Shown here: piece after piece, positions 9,945 through 19,615 of the stretch | How positions within the stretch are numbered: the stretch's first letter is position 1 | How the letters are laid out: each line of letters begins with the position of its first letter | Source of the DNA: Candidatus Aenigmatarchaeota archaeon | Lineage (GTDB): Archaea > Aenigmatarchaeota > Aenigmatarchaeia > CG10238-14 > SCSR01 | Assembly: GCA_016181005.1 (NCBI GenBank) | Contig: JACPAE010000002.1 | Location: 151,424-215,423 of the forward strand | DNA: 64,000 bases | Direction: 5' to 3' | The notes under the pieces: generated by a model | Told to the model about the DNA's origin: nothing | Database searches by the model: none | Seen by the model: only the letters and a program-made list of their open reading frames with translations | Translations under genes and position numbers: made by a program

Positions 9945-10742
9945 ATGCCAATCAAGTTCGGTTTGCTTACGAATCCTCAGATAAACATAATTCAGGAAAT
10001 AAAGACGATAAAGGACATTGGAGTTGACTACGTCGAGGTTGGTATAGAATGGCCAGGAGGTTCTACTGATTTCATCATCGAAAACAAGGACATTATCATT
10101 AATCTTCTTGGGCAGTTCAAGCATCCTCCTGTAGGGCACACCGCATGGTGGATTGACCTGGGAAATATTTACGAAATTGTAAGGAAAAGCTGGGTTGAGG
10201 AGGCAAAAAGGGCTGTGGATGCCGCAAAAGCACTCAAGCTAACGACTGTGAACTTCCATTTCTATTCTTCCAGGATAACCGAGACCTACAAAGACTATCA
10301 CAAGGAAATGCTGGACAACATAGTAAAGAGCTTGAAGGAAGTAGTGACTTACGCGAAGAAATACAAGATAACTGTGATGTATGAGAATGCGCCTTTGAAA
10401 AAGGAGGTTGTGGGCATAAAGGAATACAAGTATGTTATCGACAAGGTTCCTGGCTTGAAGGTCCATCTTGACATCGGGCATGCTTTTGTGGAGAATGGAA
10501 TGAAGGGCATCAAATCCTATTTAGCCACCTTTGGAAGCAAATTGCACCACATCCATATTCATGACAATAGCGGTGAAGGCGATGAGCATCTGCCGCTGGG
10601 TGACGGTGGCATTAACTTCAGGCAAGTGGCAAGGTGGCTGAAAGAAATCAAGTACGACAGAACTCTAACGTTTGAAGTCTTTACAAGCAAGCAAGATGCA
10701 AAAGAGTCTATACTGCGCTTCAAGGAATTGCTACCTAAATAG
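9945..10742 (+). CDS. sugar phosphate isomerase/epimerase (xylose isomerase-like TIM barrel)
   Basis: VDYVEVGIEWPGG, VNFHFYSS, VMYENAP, LKVHLDIGHAF, HIHIHDNSGEGDEHLPLGDGGI. Confidence 0.88.
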   Translation: MPIKFGLLTNPQINIIQEIKTIKDIGVDYVEVGIEWPGGSTDFIIENKDIIINLLGQFKHPPVGHTAWWIDLGNIYEIVRKSWVEEAKRAVDAAKALKLTTVNFHFYSSRITETYKDYHKEMLDNIVKSLKEVVTYAKKYKITVMYENAPLKKEVVGIKEYKYVIDKVPGLKVHLDIGHAFVENGMKGIKSYLATFGSKLHHIHIHDNSGEGDEHLPLGDGGINFRQVARWLKEIKYDRTLTFEVFTSKQDAKESILRFKELLPK

Positions 10743-11030
10743 GTACACGACACCTTTCTGGGCCAGGAAAATTATTGAGACCATGTTTAATATAGAATTA
10801 GAAAACATTCCTGTTACTGGAAAAATAAGATATATGCCAGATATTGCATCCAGAATGCTAAGAGGATTTCTTTTGAACAATGCAAAGGAAATGCCTTTAA
10901 TTACGAAATACGCAACAGCAAACAAAGAGGCTGAACTCGGCAACAAACTAAAATACAAATGAAGAATAATAATCGAAACTGCAATCAGCTGCGCTATTCC
11001 TGTTATTTTGTGTTCGACGCCCATGTTCAT
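10731..11030 (-). CDS. small integral membrane protein
   Basis: Several hydrophobic segments; 4-nt overlap with the upstream adenosyltransferase gene. Confidence 0.65.
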   Translation of the reverse strand: MNMGVEHKITGIAQLIAVSIIILHLYFSLLPSSASLFAVAYFVIKGISFALFKRNPLSILDAISGIYLIFPVTGMFSNSILNMVSIIFLAQKGVVYLFR

Positions 11031-11563
11031 CTAGATATCCATTCTTTTTCTTTTACATTCTCGGATTTATTTGCATGTCTGGCGAGGGTGAACAATAAAT
11101 CAGACAACCTGTTAACATAAGGAATTATATTTTCGTCTAGTTGTTTTTGTTTTGACAACGAAACTATGCTGCGCTCCGCCCTTCTGCAGATTGTCCTTGC
11201 AACTTGAAGCAATGAAGCAGTCTGGCTTCCGCCAGGCAAAATGAAATGCCTTAATTCTTGCAAATCTTTTTCAAATTTCTGAATATTTTCTTCGAGGAAT
11301 TTTATATTATCTTTTGTTAACTGTGGTAATCTTGAATTCTCGGTAGAAGCTAATTGCGAGCCAAGAACAAACAAGTCTTCTTGGATTTTTTCCAAAAGTG
11401 AATCAATTTCTTCGTGTTTGTTAACTGCGCGGATTAATCCGACATAAGAGTTAAGTTCGTCCACATCTCCATAAGCTTGGACTTGGCATTCATCTTTACT
11501 GACTTTCTTGCCGCCGAATAAGGAAGTTTCGCCTTTGTCGCCTTGGCCTATGTTTGGCTTCAT
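11027..11563 (-). CDS. ATP:cob(I)alamin adenosyltransferase, PduO-type
   Basis: GDKGETSLFGG, VDELNSYVGL, LPGGSQTASLLQVARTICRRAER, YVNRLSDLLFTLAR. Confidence 0.93.
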   Translation of the reverse strand: MKPNIGQGDKGETSLFGGKKVSKDECQVQAYGDVDELNSYVGLIRAVNKHEEIDSLLEKIQEDLFVLGSQLASTENSRLPQLTKDNIKFLEENIQKFEKDLQELRHFILPGGSQTASLLQVARTICRRAERSIVSLSKQKQLDENIIPYVNRLSDLLFTLARHANKSENVKEKEWISR

Positions 11564-11659
11564 AAAAATGAATGTTATTGTTAAAATAATAAGGTTAAGA
11601 AGGTTCTGTATTTAAAATTAACTTTGAGATTAATATTTTGAATTGTAAGTAAAATATAT

Positions 11660-12598
11660 TTAATCTTCTTTGGCTTTCTTTTCTAACTCGTCTTCAAGGC
11701 CCAATTTCTTCACCAATTCAGTGTAGCGGTTACGGATGGTCACTTCCGTGATATTGGTAGTGTCGGCAACTTCCCTCTGCGTCCTCTTCTCGCCAATCAA
11801 AACGCATGCAATGTAAATAGATGCAGCCGCAACGCCAGTCGGTCCTTTGCCTGAAGTTATCTCATGCTTCTTGGCTTTCTTCAAAATCTCTATGGCCTTT
11901 GCCTGGACCCTGTCGCTCAAACCGAGCATTGAACAGAATCTCGGAACATATGTTACTGGATCTGCAGGCAATATCCTGATGTTCAATTCCCTTGAAATAT
12001 AACGATAAGTCCTTCCTATTTCCCTCTTCTCCTCTCCAGACGATTCTGCAATCTCGTCCAAGGTTCTCGGGCTGCCGAACTCCCTTGATACTGCATACGT
12101 CAAAGCCGCAATAACAGATTCTATGCTCCTTCCCCTGACAAGGCCTTTGTTGACAGCCTGCTCGTAATAACGGGCTATTCTTTCGTGGACGCTTCTTGAA
12201 AGGTTCAAAAATGAGACGATTCTCTGCAGTTCAGACAAGGCAAAAGAAAGATTTCTGTCCTTGGACTTTATCAGTCTCTTGTGCCACTTGGTCAATCTGT
12301 AATACTGTGCCCTTTTCTTCGTCGGAACCTTGTAAAGCTCCCCGACACCCTTGCCTATCTCAGTTGTCATTCCCTTGTCATGCTTGGTGAATGTCAACGG
12401 AGCACCTGTTCTCGCCCTTCTTGACATCTGCTCCGTGTCGAAAGCCCTCCATTCCTGGCCTGTGTCGATCATTTCCTCTTCCATCACAAGACCGCACTTG
12501 TTGCACACAAGCTCGCCTCTTGTCAGGTCTTCCACAAAACTAGTGCTACCGCATTCCGGGCATGCTTTTCCTGCTCTTGCGGGTTTTGTCTTTTGCAT
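11660..12598 (-). CDS. tfb: transcription initiation factor IIB (TFB)
   Basis: N-terminal zinc ribbon CPECGSTSFVEDLTRGELVCNKCGLV and two cyclin-like repeats. Confidence 0.96.
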   Translation of the reverse strand: MQKTKPARAGKACPECGSTSFVEDLTRGELVCNKCGLVMEEEMIDTGQEWRAFDTEQMSRRARTGAPLTFTKHDKGMTTEIGKGVGELYKVPTKKRAQYYRLTKWHKRLIKSKDRNLSFALSELQRIVSFLNLSRSVHERIARYYEQAVNKGLVRGRSIESVIAALTYAVSREFGSPRTLDEIAESSGEEKREIGRTYRYISRELNIRILPADPVTYVPRFCSMLGLSDRVQAKAIEILKKAKKHEITSGKGPTGVAAASIYIACVLIGEKRTQREVADTTNITEVTIRNRYTELVKKLGLEDELEKKAKED

Positions 12599-12656
12599 TA
12601 TTTATCACTTTTAAGTGAAGTCAAATGAGCTATCTTATCTATTAATAGCAAACTAT

Positions 12657-13163
12657 TTAAATCTTTTGGTTTTCGATTAATTTGGACTTTTCTGGGCTTA
12701 AATATATGCTTTCCTTTGGCCTTCTTGCCAGCTTCCCGCCGCAGTTAGGACAAGTATTTTTGCTGTCGGCAAATTTCCTGCAGTTATTGCAGTAGCTTGC
12801 CCACTTGACGGATTTGGTTATCTTGTTGACGACGGAGAGATAAGCCACCCCCAGCTTTTGCGCCACATTCTGTATATTATAATCGTCGGAGACCACCACA
12901 AGGTTGTACTCTTTTGCAAGCGCAAGAACCTTGAAGTCTGTACCGGACATTTTCTCCGCATCCCCAGTATTGGCTGCGGCCTCCTTGACCTGCTTTACAG
13001 CCTCTTTCCCGGGCTCGAGCACGCTCAATTTGATTCCCGCCAGCTTTGCAACACTTATCCTGTCCTTCACCTCTTCTACGACTTCGCTGACCGTGAATAT
13101 CTCCTCGAACATCCGGAAATCATTTAGGTAAATTATCGCGCTTGTGTCCAGAACAGCTTTCAT
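12657..13163 (-). CDS. nob1: Nob1-type rRNA endonuclease (PIN domain plus zinc ribbon)
   Basis: MKAVLDTSAIIYLND, VVVSDDYNIQNVAQKLGV, CNNCRKFADSKNTCPNCGGKL. Confidence 0.9.
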   Translation of the reverse strand: MKAVLDTSAIIYLNDFRMFEEIFTVSEVVEEVKDRISVAKLAGIKLSVLEPGKEAVKQVKEAAANTGDAEKMSGTDFKVLALAKEYNLVVVSDDYNIQNVAQKLGVAYLSVVNKITKSVKWASYCNNCRKFADSKNTCPNCGGKLARRPKESIYLSPEKSKLIENQKI

Positions 13164-13208
13164 GCAAAACACTTGGAATTTATATTAATTTAACTCCAAA
13201 TAGTGGAT

Positions 13209-13415
13209 ATGGTTAAGGACTTTCCCCTGCTCCCGCTGGAGAAGATAGCGCGAGAGGCAGGAGCCGAAAGGGTTTCCCGTTCTGCATTGCTTACGCTGAA
13301 GGAAGTGTTGCTGGAAGAATCCGAGGACATCTCCAGAAAGGCCGTAAAGTTCACAGAGCATGCAAAGAGGACGACTGTCAAAAGAGAGGACATAATTCTG
13401 GCCAGCAGAAGGTAA
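13209..13415 (+). CDS. archaeal histone
   Basis: LLPLEKIAREAGAERVSRSALLTLKEVLLEESEDISRKAVKFTEHAKRTTVKREDIILA histone fold; upstream TATA-like element. Confidence 0.95.
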   Translation: MVKDFPLLPLEKIAREAGAERVSRSALLTLKEVLLEESEDISRKAVKFTEHAKRTTVKREDIILASRR

Positions 13416-13422
13416 GACAAGG

Positions 13423-14082
13423 ATGAGGCCGTCGCTTTCTTTAATCCTCAACATTCTGTTGCGTTTGCTTATAGTCTATTTCCTTGTCGAGGTAATGCTA
13501 TTTCCTGAAGACCCGAGATTTGCCGGTAAGGCCATACCGCTGAGGAACCTCATAATCGTCGGAGGCCTGAGCCTGCTGTTTCCGCTGCTTTATTTCCTGG
13601 GCAAGAAAAGAAAGAGCTATCCTTATTTGGCTGATTTTATCTACCTCTCGATTTACATCTTCGATATGGCCGGCAACTCTTTAAACCTTTATGACACTGT
13701 CTGGTACTATGACATAATCGCCCATTTCTACGGCACAGGAGCCTTTGCCGCAGTAGCTTACCTTGTTATATTGGGGCGGCAAAAGTTTGGTGCAATCAAG
13801 CTTTCTGGATTCGAAATTCTGCTGTTTGCCGTAGGTATTGCAACAATTATCCACGTCGGACTTGAGCTGCAGGAATATTATACTGATGTCTTCTTCGGAA
13901 CTCACAATGTTGTTGGCAAGACCAATGACGTCCAAGGAATGGCAGACACTGGGCATGACCTTGTCGCCGGATTTCTGGGTTCATTTGTTTACATCTGGGC
14001 TGTAAACCTGCTTTTTGCACTAAACTCGCGCTACAAGAATGAAACTTTGGAATCGCTTGGAACAATTTTCACGCGCGGTTAA
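13423..14082 (+). CDS. integral membrane protein, DUF2238-like
   Basis: Multiple TM segments; YDTVWYYDIIAHFYGTGAFAAVAY, VQGMADTGHDLVAGFLGS. Confidence 0.75.
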   Translation: MRPSLSLILNILLRLLIVYFLVEVMLFPEDPRFAGKAIPLRNLIIVGGLSLLFPLLYFLGKKRKSYPYLADFIYLSIYIFDMAGNSLNLYDTVWYYDIIAHFYGTGAFAAVAYLVILGRQKFGAIKLSGFEILLFAVGIATIIHVGLELQEYYTDVFFGTHNVVGKTNDVQGMADTGHDLVAGFLGSFVYIWAVNLLFALNSRYKNETLESLGTIFTRG

Positions 14083-14114
14083 CTATAAATAAAAACAAGT
14101 GGAAATAAGTTAAA

Positions 14115-14507
14115 ATGGCTGAGACAAGTAGGGCTGCATTGAAGGATTTGAAGCCGGGAAGTTTTGTAGTTATAGACGATGCACCTTGCAGGGTGGAGAA
14201 AGTGCAGGTAAGTACAAGTGGCAAGCACGGCGCAAGCAAGGTCAGGATAGAAGCAATCGGTCTTATGGACAACAGGAGAAGGAGCATGCTTGGTCCTTCT
14301 AGCGACGAAATTGTTGTCCCGATAATTCTAAGGAAGCAGGCGCAGGTGCTTGCCGTTACTGGCGGCAAGGCGCAGCTGATGGATATGGAGAATTATGAAA
14401 CGCTTGAGCTGGATATACCTGAAGAGGTTAAGGACAAGGTAGTTCCAGGGACGGATATCATATATTATGACGTGCTAGGAATTAAAACGCTGAAGCAATT
14501 GAAATAG
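14115..14507 (+). CDS. eif5A: translation initiation factor 5A (aIF5A)
   Basis: LKPGSFVVIDDAPCRVEKVQVSTSGKHGASKVRIEAIGLMD hypusine-loop signature. Confidence 0.96.
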   Translation: MAETSRAALKDLKPGSFVVIDDAPCRVEKVQVSTSGKHGASKVRIEAIGLMDNRRRSMLGPSSDEIVVPIILRKQAQVLAVTGGKAQLMDMENYETLELDIPEEVKDKVVPGTDIIYYDVLGIKTLKQLK

Positions 14508-14866
14508 AGTTTCTGATAACTGGAGATTTTTGCATAAAACTGCAAATAATTGTTTGAAATAAAATAGTTTCCACTATCCACAGGATCAGGCTGTTTATCA
14601 AAGTCCGTCAATCTTAGGCGATTAGTAAGAGCCGGCTGAACACCTCGGTCGAAACCTTGGTGCTTACACCGCTCTCCTATCAAAGCCATCGTCTATGGCA
14701 GCCTTCGTCCAACCACCGGCATTGCTGCCAGCAGTCGGATCGGTTGTCTATTTTTCCGGATGGTTTCCTCCTTAGATGCCTTCAGGAGTTATCCATGTAT
14801 GGCTTAGCTGCCCGGCAATGCTGTTAACAACCGGTACACCAGAGGCCACGGAAGGATGTTCCTTTT

Positions 14867-15492
14867 ACGTGCGTTCACGCCGAAAGAAAATTAACTTTCT
14901 TGTTAAATTTTATTGAATTAGAAGGTTCTATTGTTTTCCAGAATTTTTCGACATTTCTTTTTGTAAAGATTATTAATCGGAATATGTAACTTTTATCATT
15001 TTTGTATGGACCGTAAATTTTTGATTTTATTTCTAGTTTATCTAGAACTTCTTTGACATTCTCAAGGACTTTAGAATCCTTTTGATGCATTATTACTCTA
15101 AAGTCTTGTTTTTTGTTTTTGCTTATATACAATTGACCTTCTGCCTCGAAGAAACCCCTAACGAAAGATATACTACTATCCCCATTTTCGAACTTTACTT
15201 CGTTTAATGGTTGTAATAGTATTTCTAAAGTTTCTTTTGGAATTTCATTTTTTCTAACATAAATCCAAAGCATGTATATTCCGTCACTCGTTTGAATGAT
15301 TTTAGGTTCTTTATTTGTTATCTGCTTGATTACAGGTGCAATAAATCTCCTTAACCAAACGTCATCTTTTTGCCTTACGACAATTCTAATTGTTCCCTTT
15401 CCATCGTATACATGTCCATCTGCTAGAACTCCTTTAAGGTAAGCTATATTGTTCATACCTTACCTATTGTTAATTTTCGACGTAAATACATT
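14867..15492 (-). other. archaeal rRNA intron in the 23S sarcin-ricin loop
   Basis: Exons read AAGTACGA|...|AAGGAACA versus conserved AGTACGAGAGGAAC. Intron ends pair (ACGUCGA/UCGGCGU and AAAUUAA/UUAAUUU). Encodes a LAGLIDADG ORF. Confidence 0.85.
14875..15456 (-). CDS. LAGLIDADG homing endonuclease (intron-encoded)
   Basis: YLKGVLADGHVYDG and FVRGFFEAEGQLYIS are two LAGLIDADG-like motifs. Confidence 0.88.
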   Translation of the reverse strand: MNNIAYLKGVLADGHVYDGKGTIRIVVRQKDDVWLRRFIAPVIKQITNKEPKIIQTSDGIYMLWIYVRKNEIPKETLEILLQPLNEVKFENGDSSISFVRGFFEAEGQLYISKNKKQDFRVIMHQKDSKVLENVKEVLDKLEIKSKIYGPYKNDKSYIFRLIIFTKRNVEKFWKTIEPSNSIKFNKKVNFLSA

Positions 15493-15859
15493 TCGTACTT
15501 AACCTTCCTTCCGGTCAGACACCCAACACCTCCTGTAGATTGCGACCGAACTGTCTCACAACGTTCTGAACCCAGCTAGCGTCCCCCTTTAACTAGTGGA
15601 CACCTATACCCTTGGCTGCTGCTGCACAGCCAGGAGGGGGGGAGCCGACAACGACGCACCAACACGCCAGGTCAATTTACTCGCAATTAGAGTGAGCAAA
15701 CGTCGACCTTGAATGCAGTGAGCTTTCACTGGCTACGAGCCCATTATCCCCGAGGTAGCTTTTCTCATACCACCGGCACCCATTAATGGACACCGATGTA
15801 TCGTTAACCCACGCTTTCGCGTTTGGATTCCCTGCTTTGCGGAATCCAATCAGGCTTCC

Positions 15860-16035
15860 TTTTGCGTTTATACTCTATTCCGGATAACCAGTCAGAGTAA
15901 TTTACCTACATCCGATTTCTGTCGGGTAATGCGAACTGATTAAATTTGCGGCTCATCAGCTACCTCGCTTATCATGAAATCAAAACCGAAGTTTACAATC
16001 ACCGCCGCACAAATGCAGTGCGCATTATGACCCGG
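15860..16035 (-). other. possible insertion/expansion in the 23S helix 79 region
   Basis: About 140 extra nt between TCATCCGGGTCATAA and TTATCCGGAATAGAGTATAAACGCAAAAGGAAGCC relative to typical archaeal 23S. CCGG/AUAA ends pair. Confidence 0.5.
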
Positions 16036-16264
16036 ATGAGGAAACCTTAGGAGGCCCTTGATCCTTTATCAAGGGCGTACCGCCCCAGCCGAACTGCCCA
16101 TCTGATGGTGTCCTCTTACGAGTAAGCAGTACAGTTTTGAAAGGGTAGTGTTACATTTTCCTCTCAGCCTTGCCCAGAAGCAAGGCCTAATGACGAGTCC
16201 TACCTACGCTCTGCAACCAAAACCGTACCGCAGCATCAGACTGCAGTAAAGCTCACCGCTGGGG

Positions 16265-16683
16265 TAAGGAAAATTAAAGATTTATTCTCTTTCTCTCCTT
16301 GTAATATCTCCTAGTCCATGCATATGAGTATCCCCTACAAATACATCTGGATCTTGACCATGCCCACGATAAGAACGTGGAGCTAATGCACCTTTGCTTC
16401 CAAGGTATACCTCATAAATCTGCTGCCCAGTCTCACGTAAATTTTCTGCTATTCTTGGATGTCTTTCACTTTTTGAAGGTGGCGTATTTAACCAAAGAAT
16501 ATAACGCCTTATAACACTTCGCTCTTCTGAGCTAAAGTCATACTTTTTTAGTTCTCTCTTAATGTACCATTCTATAGGGCGATGCATATGCACTTTAGAG
16601 CAATTGGTGTTTAAATATATTTTCTTTTCCTTAACCCCATCTACGGGGTCTACGTCTTGGGTTATCAAAATAGATAAATCTAC
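16265..16683 (-). other. 23S rRNA intron near E. coli 2058-2063
   Basis: Interrupts the segment equivalent to GGGGGAAGCGAAGACCC-TGGAGCTTTACTGCAG. AGAUUUAU/AUAAAUCU terminal pairing. Confidence 0.75.
16282..16668 (-). CDS. intron-encoded ORF of unknown function (128 aa), no LAGLIDADG motif seen
   Basis: Fills the intron almost end to end. Confidence 0.6.
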   Translation of the reverse strand: MITQDVDPVDGVKEKKIYLNTNCSKVHMHRPIEWYIKRELKKYDFSSEERSVIRRYILWLNTPPSKSERHPRIAENLRETGQQIYEVYLGSKGALAPRSYRGHGQDPDVFVGDTHMHGLGDITRRERE

Positions 16684-16812
16684 TTACGATAAATTCCCAC
16701 AGGAGGTCTCAGGCCTATTCACCTGAATAGCAATTTCGCTGGGTACCAGTCCAAGACAGTGGAGAAGTCGTTAAGCCATTCAGACGGGTCGTCAATTAAA
16801 CGACAAGGGAAT

Positions 16813-16980
16813 GCGCTATGAGAAGTTCCTATTCTTGCTAGAACAGAAAAATTCTCTTTCATTCCTTAACGTCTTTCTCCAAAGTTTACAGCCGCTAAAG
16901 TTCGCATACATTTTCCAGTGGTTTCTGACTATCGCACCGTCTATAGCATGTAGCATATTTCAAGAAACTTCCCATATTTA
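16813..16980 (-). other. ORF-less 23S rRNA intron near E. coli 1931-1951
   Basis: Conserved AAGTAGCG|...|ATTCCCTTGTCG (cf. GGTAGCGAAATTCCTTGTCG) is split by about 168 nt. Ends pair imperfectly (ATGGGAAGTTTC with GGAACTTCTCAT). Confidence 0.78.
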
Positions 16981-18098
16981 CGCTACTTTACGACGGTCAG
17001 AGTTACCGCCACCGTTTACCGGGGCTTAGTCCCCTTGGAAGGGGCTTTGACACACCGGCACTGGGTAGGCATCAGAGACTGTACTAACCCTTTCGGGCTT
17101 GCAGTCTCAGGCGTTTTTGTTAAACAGTCGCCTCTCCCTTGCTAGTGACACCTGCAGTTCCCCTTTCGGAAAACCACAGGCACTGCTTCTTGCGAACTTA
17201 CGCAGCTAATTTGCCGAGTTCCTTAGACTGGGTTGTCCCAACACACCTTCGTCTTCTCAACGAGTCTACCTGTGACGGTTCTCGGTACGGGCATGAAGGA
17301 TCCTTCCAAGTTCGATTTTCATGGGCTCAAGGAATCGACAAAACTCTGCATACGCAAAGCTATTCCTGCATTCACCTCCTTCTCCTCATTATAAGACTCC
17401 AGAGGCTTCAACAGTTAACTTACGTTTGCCTATCCCAAAGCGTCTCGAACCTGGCTTGCGTTGCCGCGCGTACCTCCATGGTATCGGAATATTAACCGAT
17501 TTCCCTGTCGCGTGCTTAGATTAGCGGCACACTTAGGACCGACTAACTGCCAGCTGACGAACATGGCTGACAAACCCTTAGACTTCAGGTGGCTAAGATT
17601 CTCACTTAGCTATGTTGCTACTGTCAGCAGGATCTTTATTCCTCCACGGTCCACTCCTGCTCACGCAGAAGCTTCTGCCCATGAAGGACACCCCTCTACC
17701 CTCTTTTGCAAGAGCTTAGGTATCGGTAACTGACTTAGTCCCGTCCATTTTCAGCGCATAAATCCTCGGTAGGTAATCTGTTACGAACTTCTTGGCGGAT
17801 GGCTGATTCTAAGCCTACCGTCCTACTGTCTGAGGATTTACACTGCCTTCTACATTTAGTCAGTATTTAAGGACCTTAACCTAAGTCTGGGTTCTTGCCC
17901 TCTCGGATACCGAGCTTACCCCAGCACCCTAACTCCGGCCTTCTACGGCTGCAGGAGATTCGGAGTTTGGCAGAAAAACTGGACCTTTCGATCCTTGGCT
18001 TTCCAATCAGTAACTCTACCCTCCTGCAAGCCTCCAGCCAGGCTGCACCAAGATGCATTTCGAGGGGAACCAGCTATCACTGGGTTCGTTAGGCTTTT

Positions 18099-18421
18099 GG
18101 TGTTCAGAAAGAAGTTATTTAGGTTGTTTAACTAATTCTCTATCTAGCATAGGATCCCAAAGAGCATGCGCAACTAATCTTCCAGGCATTCCTAGCCAAT
18201 ATCTAAAGTTTCGTTCTGTTGTATCTGCTGCTGTATACGGAAAACCTGGAATATCTCTCCACCTTAACGCGTTACTAGCAATTTGATACGCTCTTATGTT
18301 TTCGTAGACTGCAACTGCCGTTGAGGCTATCGCAGCAACTTTAGCCGTATTTCGCAACAAACTTCTGTAATTCATACCTTTATGTTTTGGTAGAATACTA
18401 TTTAAGCTTCTTTCTAAATTT
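18099..18421 (-). other. 23S rRNA intron near E. coli 800
   Basis: TTAGGGGTG|...|AAAAGCCTAACGAACCCAGTGATAGCTGG versus conserved AGGGGTGAAAGGCCAATC. AGAAAGAAG/CTTCTTTCT perfect terminal complementarity. Confidence 0.8.
18115..18375 (-). CDS. intron-encoded small protein with predicted TM segment (86 aa), unknown function
   Basis: Begins just inside the intron. AKVAAIASTAVAVYENIRAYQIA hydrophobic segment; no LAGLIDADG motif. Confidence 0.55.
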   Translation of the reverse strand: MNYRSLLRNTAKVAAIASTAVAVYENIRAYQIASNALRWRDIPGFPYTAADTTERNFRYWLGMPGRLVAHALWDPMLDRELVKQPK

Positions 18422-19615
18422 CACCCCTAACCCCGGATCACCCGAAGGAATTGCAACTCACAACCGGTAGCAGACTTCCACCTACCTTTCGATAGGCTTC
18501 ATCTTATCCAGGGTTAGATCACCCAGTTTCAGGTCATACCCCAGTAACTTTAGGCGCTTTCACACCATGCCCCACACTGCTTGCGCAGCTACGGGCATAT
18601 CGCTTTCGCTTAGGCTTCCCGGCTTAGCCGGTTAACCTCGCTACTGAGGCATACTCCCTGCTCCGTTTTTCGAAACGGACGGCATGATCCTGTAATCTGT
18701 TCTTCGTACTAGCATGAGCGTTCCTTCAGAACAGAACCTTTCGGACCATGCCTGACTATGGCCATTTGGTTTCAAGCTCTTTTCACCGAGCTTTCGCTCT
18801 ACTTTTCAGCTTTATCTCACGATACTACTTTGCTATCGGACTTCAATAGTGTTTAGGGTTGCCGGTTAATGACCGGCAGATTCCTGCTCCATATCCGAGG
18901 AGCAGTACTTAGGATACTTGGAATCTTCTTTCTCTCCTTCTCTTACGTGACTATCACACTTTGACGTGGGGCTTTCCAGCCCACTTCAGATCAGAAAGTT
19001 AAGAAGTGCCCAAGTCCTGCAACTCCACATCCATCCCTGCTTTCGCAGGGTGTTCGGTTTACCCTGTTCTGCTTTCACTCGCCGTTACTGACAGAATCTC
19101 GATTGATTTCTTTTCCTGCGGCTACTAAGATGCTTCAATTCACCGCGTTCCTCTCCCTTTCGGGATTGCCCTTAACGGGCTGCGAATCGCATTAGGTGAC
19201 TCTGGGGTCGAATCCTCCCTGCGGATAACCCAGAATTTGTGCAGCTTGGCACAACCTTCGTCAGCTATTGAAACCTAGCTATCCACCAAATGGCGTAGCA
19301 TTGACAGACCTTATTGACCAACCTGATCCTATGAATAGTGTCATCTTTACGGCCTCTTTTGACAGTTCGCTCTTCATCCTTTTTTCAGAGAATAAACTCT
19401 AATCACTGGCCTTCACCCTTTCCCCCTTAACAGCAGATAAGGAGGTGCACAAACGTAGATTGCCCCTTGTTAAGTTTTTTTTAGAAGATAACGTAAGAAG
19501 CACGTGTAAGTAAAACACTCCTATGCGCTTATTGAGCTGACATAGTATCGCCGAATCTTGTAAGATTTCTTATGGGATTAGACTTTATATAGTTTTTGAT
19601 TTTAATGGCGTCTGA

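Larger units (their letters stand above)
14598..19313 (-). rRNA. 23S rRNA, interrupted by several introns/insertions
   Basis: Helix 1 closes: GGTCTGTCAAT (5' end) pairs with ATTGACGGACTTT (3' end). Conserved blocks include GTTGTTAACAGCATTGCCGGGCAGC, CTCCTAAGGT, AGCTTTACTGCAG and GATAGCTGGTTCCCCTCG. Confidence 0.95.

Noticed and set aside
16811-18286. Several plus-strand ORFs of 60-118 aa over the 23S gene
   Set aside because: They lie on the antisense strand of rRNA exons; no coding signal.
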